Source: Pseudoscleropodium purum (lineage: Eukaryota > Streptophyta > Bryopsida > Hypnales > Brachytheciaceae). From it: a DNA stretch of 64,000 nt. Of the stretch, positions 49,424-60,483 are shown in pieces (position 1 is the stretch's first letter; each line of letters opens with the position of its first letter). A model generated the notes under the pieces. The model did no database searches and was not told the origin of the DNA. It worked only from the letters and a program-made list of their open reading frames with translations. Where the stretch lies: positions 14,327,611 to 14,391,610 of the forward strand of contig OZ017801.1 in assembly GCA_963969395.1 (NCBI GenBank), in the 5' to 3' direction. A program made the position numbers and the translations under genes.

Positions 49424-51476
49424 ATACCTTCTCTATTCTCTTCAAACAAGTAAATACTTTGTCAATAGAGTGGTCTAATTGTGGTCTTTATGGATTTAAG
49501 ATAAAAACCACCCTACAATGTCATGGGCCACAATAAATCCCTTGAATGCAAATAATTAAGTTTAATTTGAAAACTTTTTGAGAAACATTTTCTAATTTGG
49601 AATGAATGAAGGTGCCAATAAAACACTTTGAAAAGCTTACAAAGTAAGATGATATCACTACATTTCAATGAACAAATACATTTGATCTATAATATACAGA
49701 AAAATGTATGTAATTTACTCTATTATTCCAATATTCTAATAAAAAAAGAAAATTTGAACTTTTAGCAAAATGGCTTAAAAGCAATACAAAAATATGTAAA
49801 AAGGTGAAATTGCTAACATTGATGCAAATTTATGGATTAATATTCTAAACAAATATTCAAGGTCAAGTAAAATAATAATTTTTCATTAATATTTACTTTT
49901 TTAAAATCCAAATATGCAAACACGCAAACATAGAAAGCTTTGTCATTCCATTGTAGATTTCATTTTCAACTCCCAAAATACATGAAATAAAACTTCCTAA
50001 TCACAATTTAGAGTATCCCTAGTCCAACCAATATATTGACCTTTCAATTATATTTCTAACTTGTGACTCCTATATTTAATTAGAACTTGAAATTATTATT
50101 GTTGGAAGCACATCCTACAGTACTTTGAACAAGACCTAAAAAAATTCCAATTTTAATATTTGGGCAAACGCTTCAAAAGCAAGTTAAAAGTTAGAAATAA
50201 TAGAAGTTTTGGCAAATCTTGCTTACTAGAGATAAATTTGGTCAATTGTACATTGTATGTAGAGTGCAATTGGCCAAATTTTGCTCTATAGGAGCTGACT
50301 CATTTTTTTTAATCAATTTCCCTATTTCCATAGTATAGGTTGCTCTCTTTTCAATCAAGTGTTGTTGATGATGATGATGATGAAGAGTGATTAATTATAG
50401 CATAATTTCATCAAGAAAAATTTTAAGCCACAAGAAGGTTGAGAGTTTTGAACCTCCCTACTACTATTAAAGAGGAAATAAAATTATTTATTATTTAATA
50501 AAAACATCTGATGTGGTAATCTTGGTACCATGTCATTGCCACGTCTAGTTTTACTATTTTTTATTTAAATTTTATTTTTTAAATAAAAAAATTTCAAGAA
50601 TTTTTAATTTTTTAATTTTTTAGTTCTTACACCATGAGGTGCTGAAAAATGAAAGCTTAATGACTCTTCCAAGGGTTCAAATTTTTCCTAATGCAAATTA
50701 TGATTAGCCCAACATTCTCAATATTGCAATTAGCCCTTGGTGGATTTTGCAACCAACCCATGGTCACAAATACAAAGGTCTATATGACCAAAATAGGTCA
50801 TACAATACAATTCACCTTAAAAATTTGTAATAATTATAATTTGAGTTACAAAAGATTTGGAAATTCTACAATTCTTCCCAATTCTATTTTGGTATATTTG
50901 AAAAATTCCATTGTCCAAATATATGCACTCCACATAATTAGAATTGCTTGAAAATGGGTGAAAATGGGATGACTCCCTTAAGAAGTATGATTTGCCAAGT
51001 GAAGCCTCTATAGCTTTTGACTTTTTAACTTGCTTTTGAACCGTTTGTCTACTTTCTAATTTGGAATTTTTCAATGTCTATTCAAAGTACTTTTGACAAT
51101 GCTTCCACCGATCGTAATTTCAAGGATAGTAATTTCAAGTTCTAATCAGTGTATCAAAGTCAAAAGTTAGAAATAGTACTTCTGGAGGGCCACTATACTG
51201 TGTTTTTCTTTTTCTTTCTTTTTTTACACAAATAAAAGTCTTTATACCGGTTCTGACTGAGGTTGCTCTTCAGATTAATTCCACTACTTTTGGAAGCTTG
51301 AGAAGAAAATCCCTGTCGGAGAAGGGTTAGCAGATTGGTGAATGATAGGACTTCATAAATGCTGCTAATGAAGACCTGCCTGAGTGAGAATCTGAGGCGT
51401 GTGGGTTAGGGCAGTTCAAATGGGCTAATGATCATTTGTGAAAAAAAAGAAAAAAAAAAGGGCTAATGAGTGGCAC
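49424..51476. other. AT-rich, no gene recognised
   Basis: No gene recognised. A (GAT)n run lies near 50370-50385. Around 50420-50640 the sequence has family I features (GTACCATGTCATTGCCACGTC followed by T- and A-rich patches). Confidence 0.4.
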
Positions 51477-52057
51477 TTAACCCCTAAACGTCTGGATCCA
51501 TTTCCAAAATTGACAATTTGGGAAAAATTGTTACAAAGTGCTATGTGGAAGAATATTTTGGAATTGAAATACAAATAAAAGTTGTAGATATTGATTGGTA
51601 GATTCTATCCATATGGTTAGATTCACTAGTGTTATCACCAATATTTATTTATTTTTATCAATTTTGAAAGGGAAATTTCAAAATTCCTTCTAAATTCAAT
51701 TACAAGCAAAATATTATCATTTTTTGAGTAAAACTTGTTGGAGTGGATTTGAAATGAGATTCTCTTGATACAGTGATTTTTTGAAATTCTTGGGTTCTTT
51801 ACATCTATGACCTCATTTTTGCAAATCAAGTTTTGAACTAAAATCAATGCAATTTTTGGCTTGACACTCTTCCACATTTGTAATTTTAGAAAAATATGCA
51901 CTCTAATAACACCAAATCCAACCATTAGATAGGACAAGAACTTGATAAGGAACCTCCACAAATTAGATGACTTTCATCCAAACAGAACTGAGAAAGAAAT
52001 CTGAATTTCAATCTGTTCGTCGTCCAGAAATTGGACGTCGGAGCGCTCCAAGGTTAA
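51477..52057 (+). mobile_element. family E TTAA-flanked element, copy 1
   Basis: Starts TTAACCCCTAAACGTCTGG and ends GCTCCAAGGTTAA, 581 bp. The right end contains CGTCCAGAAATTGGACG, a small palindrome. It is highly similar over its length to 54144-54657. No coding function: open frames on the minus strand arise in both copies only because the DNA is shared. Confidence 0.82.
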
Positions 52058-52699
52058 CCTCAGACGAGCCCACTTTCAGTGCTTCAAAAGGTGTGCAAAT
52101 GTTGGAAAAGAACCCCAAAAATTGGGACTGATTTTTCTTTCCCTCAATTATTAATTTTTGGTCTGTCACCTGCTCTGGAACACAAGTTCCCAGTGGGCCT
52201 GGCGGAGATGGCTCTTTTCCTGCCATCTTAGGGAACATTCGTACACACCAAGAGGGTAAAAGAAAAGAAGGTGGGTAAAAAAGTTTTAAGGGCGAGCTTA
52301 CATGTGAGACCGGTGGGCAAGTTTTGTGCTAGTTTAAGCAACAAGAAAAAAATAAGCTTCATCAATTGTCTTGTGAGAGTGATCAAGTGGGAAAGGAGGA
52401 GTTGAAGTTTCATTGATATCAATGGACATTCCCATTGGTGGAGACTATTCATCTTAAAAGAATCTAATATTGAATTCATATGAAAGTGCAATAGCTATTT
52501 TCAACTGTAGCAATCCATGTGAAGTTAACCCAATGTCCAATACATGTAAGGAGGACCTAATCAGGTGGGCTAAGAGAAGTTTAATATAGAATCCCACCAT
52601 GTGAAGATAACAAGGTGGGTACCCCTTCCAAAACACTACTTTTAGCTACCGTGACTAGTTACTAACTATAATGTTATCTTATTTTCATATTTTCTTGTT
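52058..52699. other. intergenic, less AT-rich patch
   Basis: The stretch 52060-52240 is more balanced in composition than its neighbours, but no coding motif is recognised in it or in the rest of this gap. Confidence 0.35.
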
Positions 52700-52910
52700 G
52701 ACAAATGAAAGGAGGTTCCAACACAACAAAGAACGCAACATTTGGATACCATATGCAAATTAAAGTTAAGAAAGGTTAAAATGTTTTTTTAGTAGATGTT
52801 CTCAAATCATTTCTTCAACATATGTACTGTACCTATTGATTATAGAGATGTATACAAAGTGATCATGGCAGTTTTAGGCAAGGTTTGATTTAGGATGTAT
52901 CCATTGTATT
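52700..52910 (+). repeat. repeat family F, copy 2
   Basis: Matches 25640-25855 in order: GAAAGGAGGTTCCAACACA, CATTTGGATA, AAGTTAAGAAAGG, CAAATCATTTCTTC, GATGTATACAAAGTGAT. Boundaries are approximate. Confidence 0.6.
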
Positions 52911-54143
52911 TCTCATGAGATTAAAAGTTTTTGCACACAATAGAGGGAAATATTAAAGAAGGAGAAGAACTTTGGTTCCTTTGAAGGTCCGGTGTGAATG
53001 AAGAGTCTTGGTTTGTTCGAGATTCCACGCTAAAGTCTATAGAGGGAAATACAATCCATAAGGAGTCAACAAGAAATAAGAAGACCACACCCTCATTGCA
53101 AGATTTACTTTCCCTCACTATCTAAATTATTTAGAAGGGTATATTAGTTCCATTGGGGCAAAAGAGAACTTGTGAAGGATTTAACTTGTAAAGGACCAAA
53201 TACTGTTTTTTTGGCAATGTAGCAATTTTTGGCAACTCGTTAAGAAAGGAAATATTCACTATATTATTTGAATGTTTTGAAGATGTGGAGATGAAGGAAT
53301 GAGGAGTATCTTTCCACTCTACCAAAACAAAATTTACAATTGGATTTTCTACAAGGAGTTATGGAAAAAATATCATTTTTTTTTATAGATGGGAGGAAAC
53401 AAGGGTAGAGATATTTGCATTGGAGTAAAATTTTCATTACAATGCCCAAAGGAGTCTAGGGCAAATTTTAGGCCCAAATTAAAAACATGTTGCTTCTAAC
53501 ATTTCTTCGGGACCTATAAATTTTGGAAATAGTACAAAGAAGGGAGGCCAAAGCGACGATTGCTCTACAGAATATAATTTTAGAAAATTTGGCATTAAAT
53601 TCAAAGAAATCTATATATTTGGGAACTATACCACATAGCTTCAAAAGCCACCCATTTAGTATGTAGAGAGATGAGAAGGCAAGTTGTTTATACAAGAGGG
53701 ATGGTAGGAGGTAAACCAACCCATGTTGGATATGTAAATTAAGATTCTTGTATTTAAATAGCAAGTTTTCTGTCATTTAATTAAAATAATGTAATGCCAA
53801 TTTATAGAGTGTCGAATAATTTGAAGATGAGAGTATAATTGCTCATTGTCTAAATGTAGGAACTATGTTCAAACTAGAATTTCAAACCTCATTTTGGCAT
53901 AGTAGAATAACTTTTTCTCAAAATAACTTTTAACTAAGAAAAGTTGAGAAATCAAGCTACATTTCATTCTAAAAATCCTTTTGAGGTTTAAGGATTCCAT
54001 TAAAAAAATTACAGACAAAATTTAGAGAGGATATTTTAAGATGTTCTTTGAAATCCTCTCTTGAAATTTGACCATAACTTTTGATTTGAGGCTTGAAATC
54101 TCAAAAAGATTTTTAGAAATGAAATTTAGCTTGATTTTCTACA
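52911..54143. other. AT-rich, no gene recognised
   Basis: Several short minus-strand open frames are present, none with a recognisable motif. A family A-like start fragment (TTTGGCAATGTAGCAATTTTTGG) lies near 53210. Confidence 0.4.
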
Positions 54144-54657
54144 TTAATCCCTAAACATCTAGATCCATTTCCCAAATTGACAATTTGGGAAAAAATGTTA
54201 TAAAGTGCTATCACCAAGTGGTTAGATTCACTAGTGCTATCACCAATATTTTTTTTTATAAATTTTGAAAGGGAAATTTCAAAATTCCTTCTAAATTCAA
54301 TTATAAGCAAAATATTATCATTTTTGAGTAAAACTTGTTGGAATGGATTTGAAATGAGGTTATCTTAATATGGTGATTTCTTGAAATTTTTGGGTTCTTT
54401 ACATCTATGACCTCATTTTTGCTAATCAAATTTTGAACTAAAATCAATGCAATGTTTGGCTTGACACACTTCCACATTTGTAATTTTAGAATAATATGCA
54501 CTCTAATAACACCAAATCCAACCATTGGATAGGACAAGAACTTGATAAGTAACCTCCACAAATTGAATGACTTTCATCTAAACAAAATTGAGAAAGAAAA
54601 CTAAATTTCAATCTATTCATTGTCCAGAAATTGGACATCAGAGCACTCTAGGGTTAA
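54144..54657 (+). mobile_element. family E TTAA-flanked element, copy 2
   Basis: Starts TTAATCCCTAAACATC and ends CACTCTAGGGTTAA, 514 bp. Relative to copy 1 it lacks about 65 bp after AAAGTGCTAT, before GGTTAGATTCACTAGTG; the rest aligns closely. Confidence 0.82.
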
Positions 54658-55329
54658 TTTAGTCAGGAGTTATTTTACTAACCCAAAATGAGGTCTGAAA
54701 TTCTACTTTGGACTTGTCTACAAACGATTGAGCTTCTTTATAAGCCTTATTTACATATCCCACTTAGGTTATTTTACCTCCTACCACCTCACTTGTATAA
54801 ACAATTTGTTTTCTCAAATCATAGAACAAGTGGCTCATGAAACTATGTGAGATACTTATGCTTAGGCAAGTTGAAAGTAGAAATACCTAAAAGACCATCT
54901 ATAAGGGATGAAAATAATGTAGGTTGGCTATTAAATAAAATTGGTTTATTTCACCTAAATGCCCAATATTTTAGAATTATATTATAAAGTACCAAATCTT
55001 GTTATTGAACTTTAATTAATGATTATACACCAAAATGCTGAATTTACTATCTAAGTACAATAATATTTGTAAAAAGTTACAATAATAAACATTCTATTAA
55101 CTTTAGTTTACTTCAAATATTGTGAATTCTCACTAATAGGTGCAAATCCATTTACTTTCAAAATTGGTACATTTTTTTGTTATATAGAGGTGAGAGATGC
55201 ACTAAAGTAAACCAACCTATTACCACCAGCCTTCTCAATTCAACTAAGGTGAATAGACCCCCTTGCTTGTCCCCTCAAAGTCAATCCAAGGGTGCATGTA
55301 AAGAAAAAGCCCCCCTATTTTATAGTTCA
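54658..55329. other. AT-rich, no gene recognised
   Basis: No coding motif or clear element boundary was seen. Confidence 0.4.
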
Positions 55330-56254
55330 TTAATCCTACAAGTCCCAAGGCCATTTATTTTTTGGCAAAAACCATTCAAAATTGTCATTTTTGTTACGTT
55401 CATCTAAGAAAAAAAATCGTTTTTTTAGAATTTAACCATAAGATCTTGTACTTCACCTGTCTTAGGTCATTTGGTAAAAATTTCATGAAGTTTGACTACA
55501 TAGATTGGAAGATATTAGCATTCAAAGTTGAAAAATAATGTTTTTTTGAACATTGGCCTACAATTTCAAATGACTTTGACCACCAATTGTGGAATTTTTT
55601 TGCACTATAGACTTTGATTAAAAAAATATATATATATTGAAGAATTGGATTGAAAGTCTAGAAAAAAAAGGTTAAAAAACACACACTTGATTTCATTCTT
55701 TAAAAAATTGTTAAACAAAAGTAAGTCCAAGGTTGAAATAAAAACTAAATCATTAATAGCTCTAAGATGGGATTGAAAGACAATAATCCCAATGGTGAGA
55801 TTTTTTTAAGAAGCAAACACAACATTCTCAAAAAAATTGTGGAAAATTGTGGAAATTGCGTTTAGAAATGAATCCTACAAGTTATTTTTTCAAAAAGATG
55901 CTTAAATTACCTAAAAAACAAGATTGTCTTTAACTTTCTCATTATTAGTCCAAATAGAATTAATCAAAGATTCATATGTAGACAAAAATATAAAATTTTA
56001 GGGAAAAAAATTAGAATTTATTTTGATTTTTTTATGATTTTTGTTGTGCTACCCGTTGAGTTTGGTTTCATACTTTTTTTGGTATACCTTTTACTTCTAG
56101 GCACCAATTGAAATAAAAATTATACTCCCACATAGTTAATTATTTTTCTATCTTATGGAAAAATTTCAAAAAAATTCACAAGAAATTGAGGTCACAATGA
56201 CCTGCCCAAAATTTGATTTGTCCTCTGAGGGGACTATGGGACTTTAGAAGTTAA
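55330..56254 (-). mobile_element. family B TTAA-flanked element
   Basis: Starts TTAATCCTACAAGTCCC and ends GACTTTAGAAGTTAA, 925 bp. It shares AACCATAAGATCTTGTACTTC, AATTTCATGAAGTTTGACTACATAGATTGGAAG and the closing CCTGCCCAAAATTTGATTTGTCCTCTGAGG with the other family B copies. No open frame of note. Confidence 0.7.
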
Positions 56255-57116
56255 TTCATCTTCTACATACATCTCTTCTAGCTAATTTGGAATATGTAAT
56301 TGCAAATATGAATTCAAAATTTTCAAATTTGATCATAAATAGCAAATAAAAAAAATTGTTGTTTTCCCTTGGGCCGATGAAGAAGGGGTCAATTCATCTT
56401 GTCCTTTATGTATGTATGGGATATATTTCAAAGAAAGAATGTACACCACATAGACATGAGGGCAAAATTGAGGAGGGTGATAATGAATAGGTTGGTTTAC
56501 CTGAACCTTTAAACATCAACATGAACATTTGGTATCCAATGGATGATAGGAAATCTTCCTAATAGCACATAAATTCAACTATTCATCCTTGAAATTTAGC
56601 TCTAAAAACGCAAGATCTCCTACAATAGTTTGACTTCCTATGAATTTTTTCTGCTATTTTTTCAAGCCAATGATTCACATGATAATGAAAAGGGACGATT
56701 TCCAAGATCACATGGTCATCCTTTTTAAGGGTTAATTGAAATACTGTATGTGACATACATGGAGACAGACGTACTGTACACATAGGAGTTAGTTTAACCT
56801 ATTGTGACATAAGCTTTACAAAGCAACCTGGTTTCTGCCACAAAATAATACCATAATTGAAGCACCACTCAGTCACCCAAATTGATTAATTAATTAATTT
56901 TTGACACAAATAAAGAGTCACCCAAATATTTGACCCCTCCTGTCGGTCCCATCTACCCGGACCACCATGGGTCAGCCACACATCCCAATTATTGGTGTGA
57001 TCTGTAAGTCTTCATTGCCATGTTCTGTTATGCTTGTTGGATGACTCACTGACACAAATTTTTACTGCAATTGCTGTAGGGTAGAATCATTCTGAAAATA
57101 ATTAGATTTATTTTTC
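56255..57116. other. AT-rich, no gene recognised
   Basis: A possible element end (TTTTTAAGGGTTAA) lies near 56737. The region 56935-57010 is less AT-rich. No gene recognised. Confidence 0.4.
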
Positions 57117-57347
57117 TTAACCCTGTAAGGACAGGCCAGTCTCCACTGAAATCATCATTTTGTAATACCGTGGGAATCAATAGCTTAAAAAAATGGAAAA
57201 ATAGTCATTGGAAGTCAAACTACTGTAGAAGAAGTCCCCTTTTCACAACAGAACATGGAAGATGAATAGTTGCACTTCTGTCCAGTATAGAGGAATTCTC
57301 CATCATCCATCGAATACTTAGTATCCACGGTGGTCTTATAGGGTTAA
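57117..57347 (+). mobile_element. family D TTAA-flanked MITE, copy 1
   Basis: Starts TTAACCCTGTAAGGACAGG and ends GTCTTATAGGGTTAA, 231 bp. Its interior (ATACCGTGGGAATCAAT, ATGGAAAA, GAAGTCAAA, TGTAGAAGA) is shared with the copy 200 bp downstream and with 13676-13916. Confidence 0.88.
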
Positions 57348-57545
57348 ACTTTACCTTGAAATTGAAAGTTTGAGTGAACACTGGTCCAAGATGACCCTAA
57401 ACTATACTTACTGGGTGATGGTGGTGAGAAAAACCCAAACCGAATGGCATGGCTGAGGGTTCAATACCTTGCTTGATATCAGCCTCTCTTATAGATGGAA
57501 CACTTTTGCAATGTGTTTCTTGAACACACTAGTCAATATCTTAAG

Positions 57546-57788
57546 TTAACCTTGTAAGGACAGGCCAGTCTTCGAAGAAATCGTCATTTTCCGATACCGT
57601 GGGAATCAATTGCTTAAAAAAATGGAAAAGTATTCTTTGGAAGTCAAATTATTGTAGAAGATGTTCCTTTTTCACTACAAAACTCCGAGGATGAATAATT
57701 GTACTTTTGTCTTACATAAGAGAATTCTTTATCATCCATCGGACACTTGGTGTTTGCGGTGGCATTACCGGGGGCATTATAAGGTTAA
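57546..57788 (+). mobile_element. family D TTAA-flanked MITE, copy 2
   Basis: Starts TTAACCTTGTAAGGACAGG and ends GGCATTATAAGGTTAA, 243 bp, same orientation as copy 1. Differences are mostly single bases, plus about 12 extra bases near the right end. Confidence 0.88.
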
Positions 57789-57829
57789 GCTGTTTGTAAT
57801 TTTGATATGTTGAGATTTCCTGGACTGTA

Positions 57830-58020
57830 CATTTGTTGGTTGTGTTCATAGTATTGTCGGAAAGTCCTTGGTGAGGAGGGGTGCAAGGGTTTGGTTTCAC
57901 AAAATTTTGACATACAGTGTGAAAGTTATTGAATTTCAAAGTTTTCATGAATTGAAAAATAAAAAAAATTATGCTTACTTTTATTTTGACCATGGCAACA
58001 ACACAAGACACACTTTATTA
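57830..58020 (-). repeat. repeat family C, inverted copy
   Basis: On the minus strand it reads GTTGTTGCCATGGTCAAAATAAAAG, then AAAACTTTGAAATTCAATAACTTTCACA and GGACTTTCCGACAATACTATG, matching 41940-42310. Confidence 0.65.
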
Positions 58021-58249
58021 GTGCATTTGACACCATACAAGAAACATAAAAGTGCTTTCTATATTCTGGTATTCATGAATACACCCACCCACCAATACAT
58101 GTAAAGAAGCCTTTAGAATGTTTGGTTGCAAATGAGATGTTAAAAAAATTACCTAAAGGACCTAGGTTGGTCTTCGAGACTGAACATATGAGGTTTGTAA
58201 AGTAACTTAGTTTGACCAATAATCAACTTAGCCTACTCGAGACTAGTGT

Positions 58250-58596
58250 ACTTTGTACCGTTGTAACAACCAAAGTAGAAGTAGAAGTCATTTTTTCATT
58301 TTTTCATTTATAAAAAAATGAAAATTCAATATCTTTTAAATTGTATGTCCAAAGGCTAGGAAATAGGCACAAAGAAATGGAAGGGCTTTGATTTGTGGCA
58401 TTTGAACAAAGGATGCAAAATTTATTTATTTTTTAAAAATAGAATAATTTCATTCTATTTTTTAATTCATAAGAACTTTGAAATTCGATAACTTTCAAAC
58501 CATAAGTCCAATTGTCACAAAATAAAGTGCATGCACCCTTCGTTGCCAAGAACTTTCAAGGAGTTCCAAGAATATTGTTGTACATCTTTTAGTTTG
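58250..58596 (+). repeat. repeat family C, copy 3
   Basis: GTACCGTTGTAACAACCAAAGTAGAAG, GAAAATTCAATATCTTTTAAA, AACTTTGAAATTCGATAACTTTCAAACCATA and AAGAACTTTCAAGGAGTTCC follow the family C order. It abuts the start of a family A element. Confidence 0.65.
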
Positions 58597-58802
58597 TTAA
58601 CCCCTAAAGGATTGGACTGCATTTTTTGGTTGTATAGAAATTTTGGGCAGGTACTTGTGGCAAGAGATTTTCATATTTTAGGGTGAAATTTTAAGAGAAG
58701 GTGGGGACAAGGAATATCTTTCATATTCACTAAATTTCAAGACATTTGGAAATACAAGTCAAAAGTTATAGCTTAATATGTTACTTTTTTATATATATAA
58801 TT
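58597..58802 (+). mobile_element. 5' fragment of a family A element, interrupted
   Basis: Starts TTAACCCCTAAAGGATTGG and follows the family A order (ATTTTGGGCAGGTAC, GGTGGGGACAAGGAATATC, AAAAGTTATAGC) for about 200 bp. It then stops abruptly at an AT run, where the sequence changes character. The rest is expected beyond the right edge of the window, on the other side of the retroelement. Confidence 0.7.
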
Positions 58803-60483
58803 TGTCATGTTAATCAATGGTGGGTGGTTGGTAGGCTCTGTAGAGCATGTTGTAGGCTTAGTATTGTCAAAATGGCCATGTATTGGTCATTGGGGGCCTA
58901 TACTAGAGTTTTGAGACTGAAGGAAGTGTGAACGGAACTATTTGGGGGCTCCTTTGGGGTGGTTGTAACCCTAGGCCGCCCCTTTGCTCCTCCACTCTCT
59001 TCAAGTCTTGCATATGTGTGTAGTTTATGAATTGATAGGAATTGGAGCATGGATATAATGATGATTGGTTGTTATACCAATCTTTACTAGTGTTATTCCT
59101 TGATTCATCTCGTTTTGCAAGACCAATCCAATTGAGACAAAGTAGAAGCTATCTTGGAGTGTTAGGGAAGCTTATTACTTGAAGAGAGTGAAGGAGGTGC
59201 TGATGTGAGAGCACTAGAGTTGTTAGAGAGGTTTGAATTGCTGTATTAGGGTTGCTAGCATTGGTGGTAACGTGCGGAAACGCTGGCAAAATCAAATCTT
59301 GGAGCTTTGGTGTTGGAGGTGCTGATGTTGAGGTGGAGGGTGTTGGAGGTGCTGATGTTGAGGTGGAGGGTGTTGGAGAGCTTCCAAGGGTGACAAGAAG
59401 ATCTAAGAAGAAGCTCTTTGATGTAAGAATTCCATAAAGACAAGTTTCAAGCAATTCCGACACTTTTTGCAAAAGTTGTGTGAGTTTAAGTAGAGTGGTG
59501 AAAACCCTCATGTGTGCTGGACCAAACATGCAAAAGTGCTGATTTGGGGTTTTGAGGGTCATTAGGGTGACTTTTTAGTGTTATAAACATTAGAAGTTGT
59601 AGTATCCCCAAAACTGTAAAATTGTCGAAAACCGTCAATTTTTGAAGAAGTTATGGCAGTTTGAAGTTTTGGAGTTGAAGCCTTGTTTTGAGAGGTGTTT
59701 TGTGAGGTTTGTTGACGTTGTTCAAGCTTTGATAGCTTCGAAGAACGAGAGAGACGAAGACCGGTTGACTTTTGATAGTTACCGGACCATTTACTAGAGT
59801 AATTTTGAATATTACTGGATCAATTATCGGGGTAACTTTTGGAAGTTACTAGGGTAGTTATTGGGGTAATTTTGAAAGTTACCAAGGTAATTTCTTGGAT
59901 AACTTTTGAGTAGTTTTTGAAAATTACCACAAATTATTTTAAAAAAAATTTTAAATTTTAAAAAAATTTAAAAAAAAATAAAAAAATAAAAATAATAGTG
60001 GTAATTCCCTATTATATTAGGGGCTGATTTTAGTTTGGAGGTGTAGAAGGAGGCCATTTAGAGGGGTTTGGAGGGCTATTAGTGGGTTACAAATTTATTG
60101 TTTGTAATTGTGATGCCCTAGCCTATTTTGGAGACTTTCTTTTATGCTTTGTGCATCATTGTTGTTGCGGGCAGCGTGGGTTACACCATTGCTTAGCTCC
60201 ATTTCTTGTTGTGGTGACGAAGTGGGAGTTGTGACCCACATGGTCGAGACTTGCTTGTTCTCATGGTAAGGCTGGAGTTATGACCAGCAGACCGTGATTT
60301 TGAAGTTTAGGATCCATTTTCACCGATGGTATCTCGTGGAATGCCGTCGGTTCCACCCGTCCTATATTCCATGGTTTTCTTATCCCTACCTGGATACTTG
60401 AACCAATCTAGAGCCTCAACAGGATAGACCAACGGGGAGCAGTTTGACGGTGGTATAGAAGATTCGACATTCGAAGGTCGTTT
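58803..60483 (+). other. probable 5' LTR and leader
   Basis: No coding sequence. It includes an exact 30-bp tandem duplication (59311-59370), a stretch rich in GGGGTAACTTTTG-like repeats (about 59780-59935) and a purine-rich AT block at 59930-60000. The LTR end and primer-binding site could not be fixed by eye; the 3' LTR needed to define them is outside the window. Confidence 0.5.
59311..59370 (+). repeat. exact 30-bp tandem duplication
   Basis: Two identical units, each TGTTGGAGGT-GCTGATGTTG-AGGTGGAGGG, at 59311 and 59341, with a partial third start at 59371. They make spurious repetitive open frames on both strands. Confidence 0.97.

Noticed and set aside
51635..51961. Minus-strand open frame similar to one at 54301-54561
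   Set aside because: The similarity reflects two copies of the family E element. In copy 2 the frame is cut by a frame change, and no domain is present.
59149..59562. 137-codon minus-strand open frame with a Ser-Thr-Pro repeat
   Set aside because: The repeat comes from the exact 30-bp DNA duplication in the retroelement leader; opposite-strand frames show the same effect.
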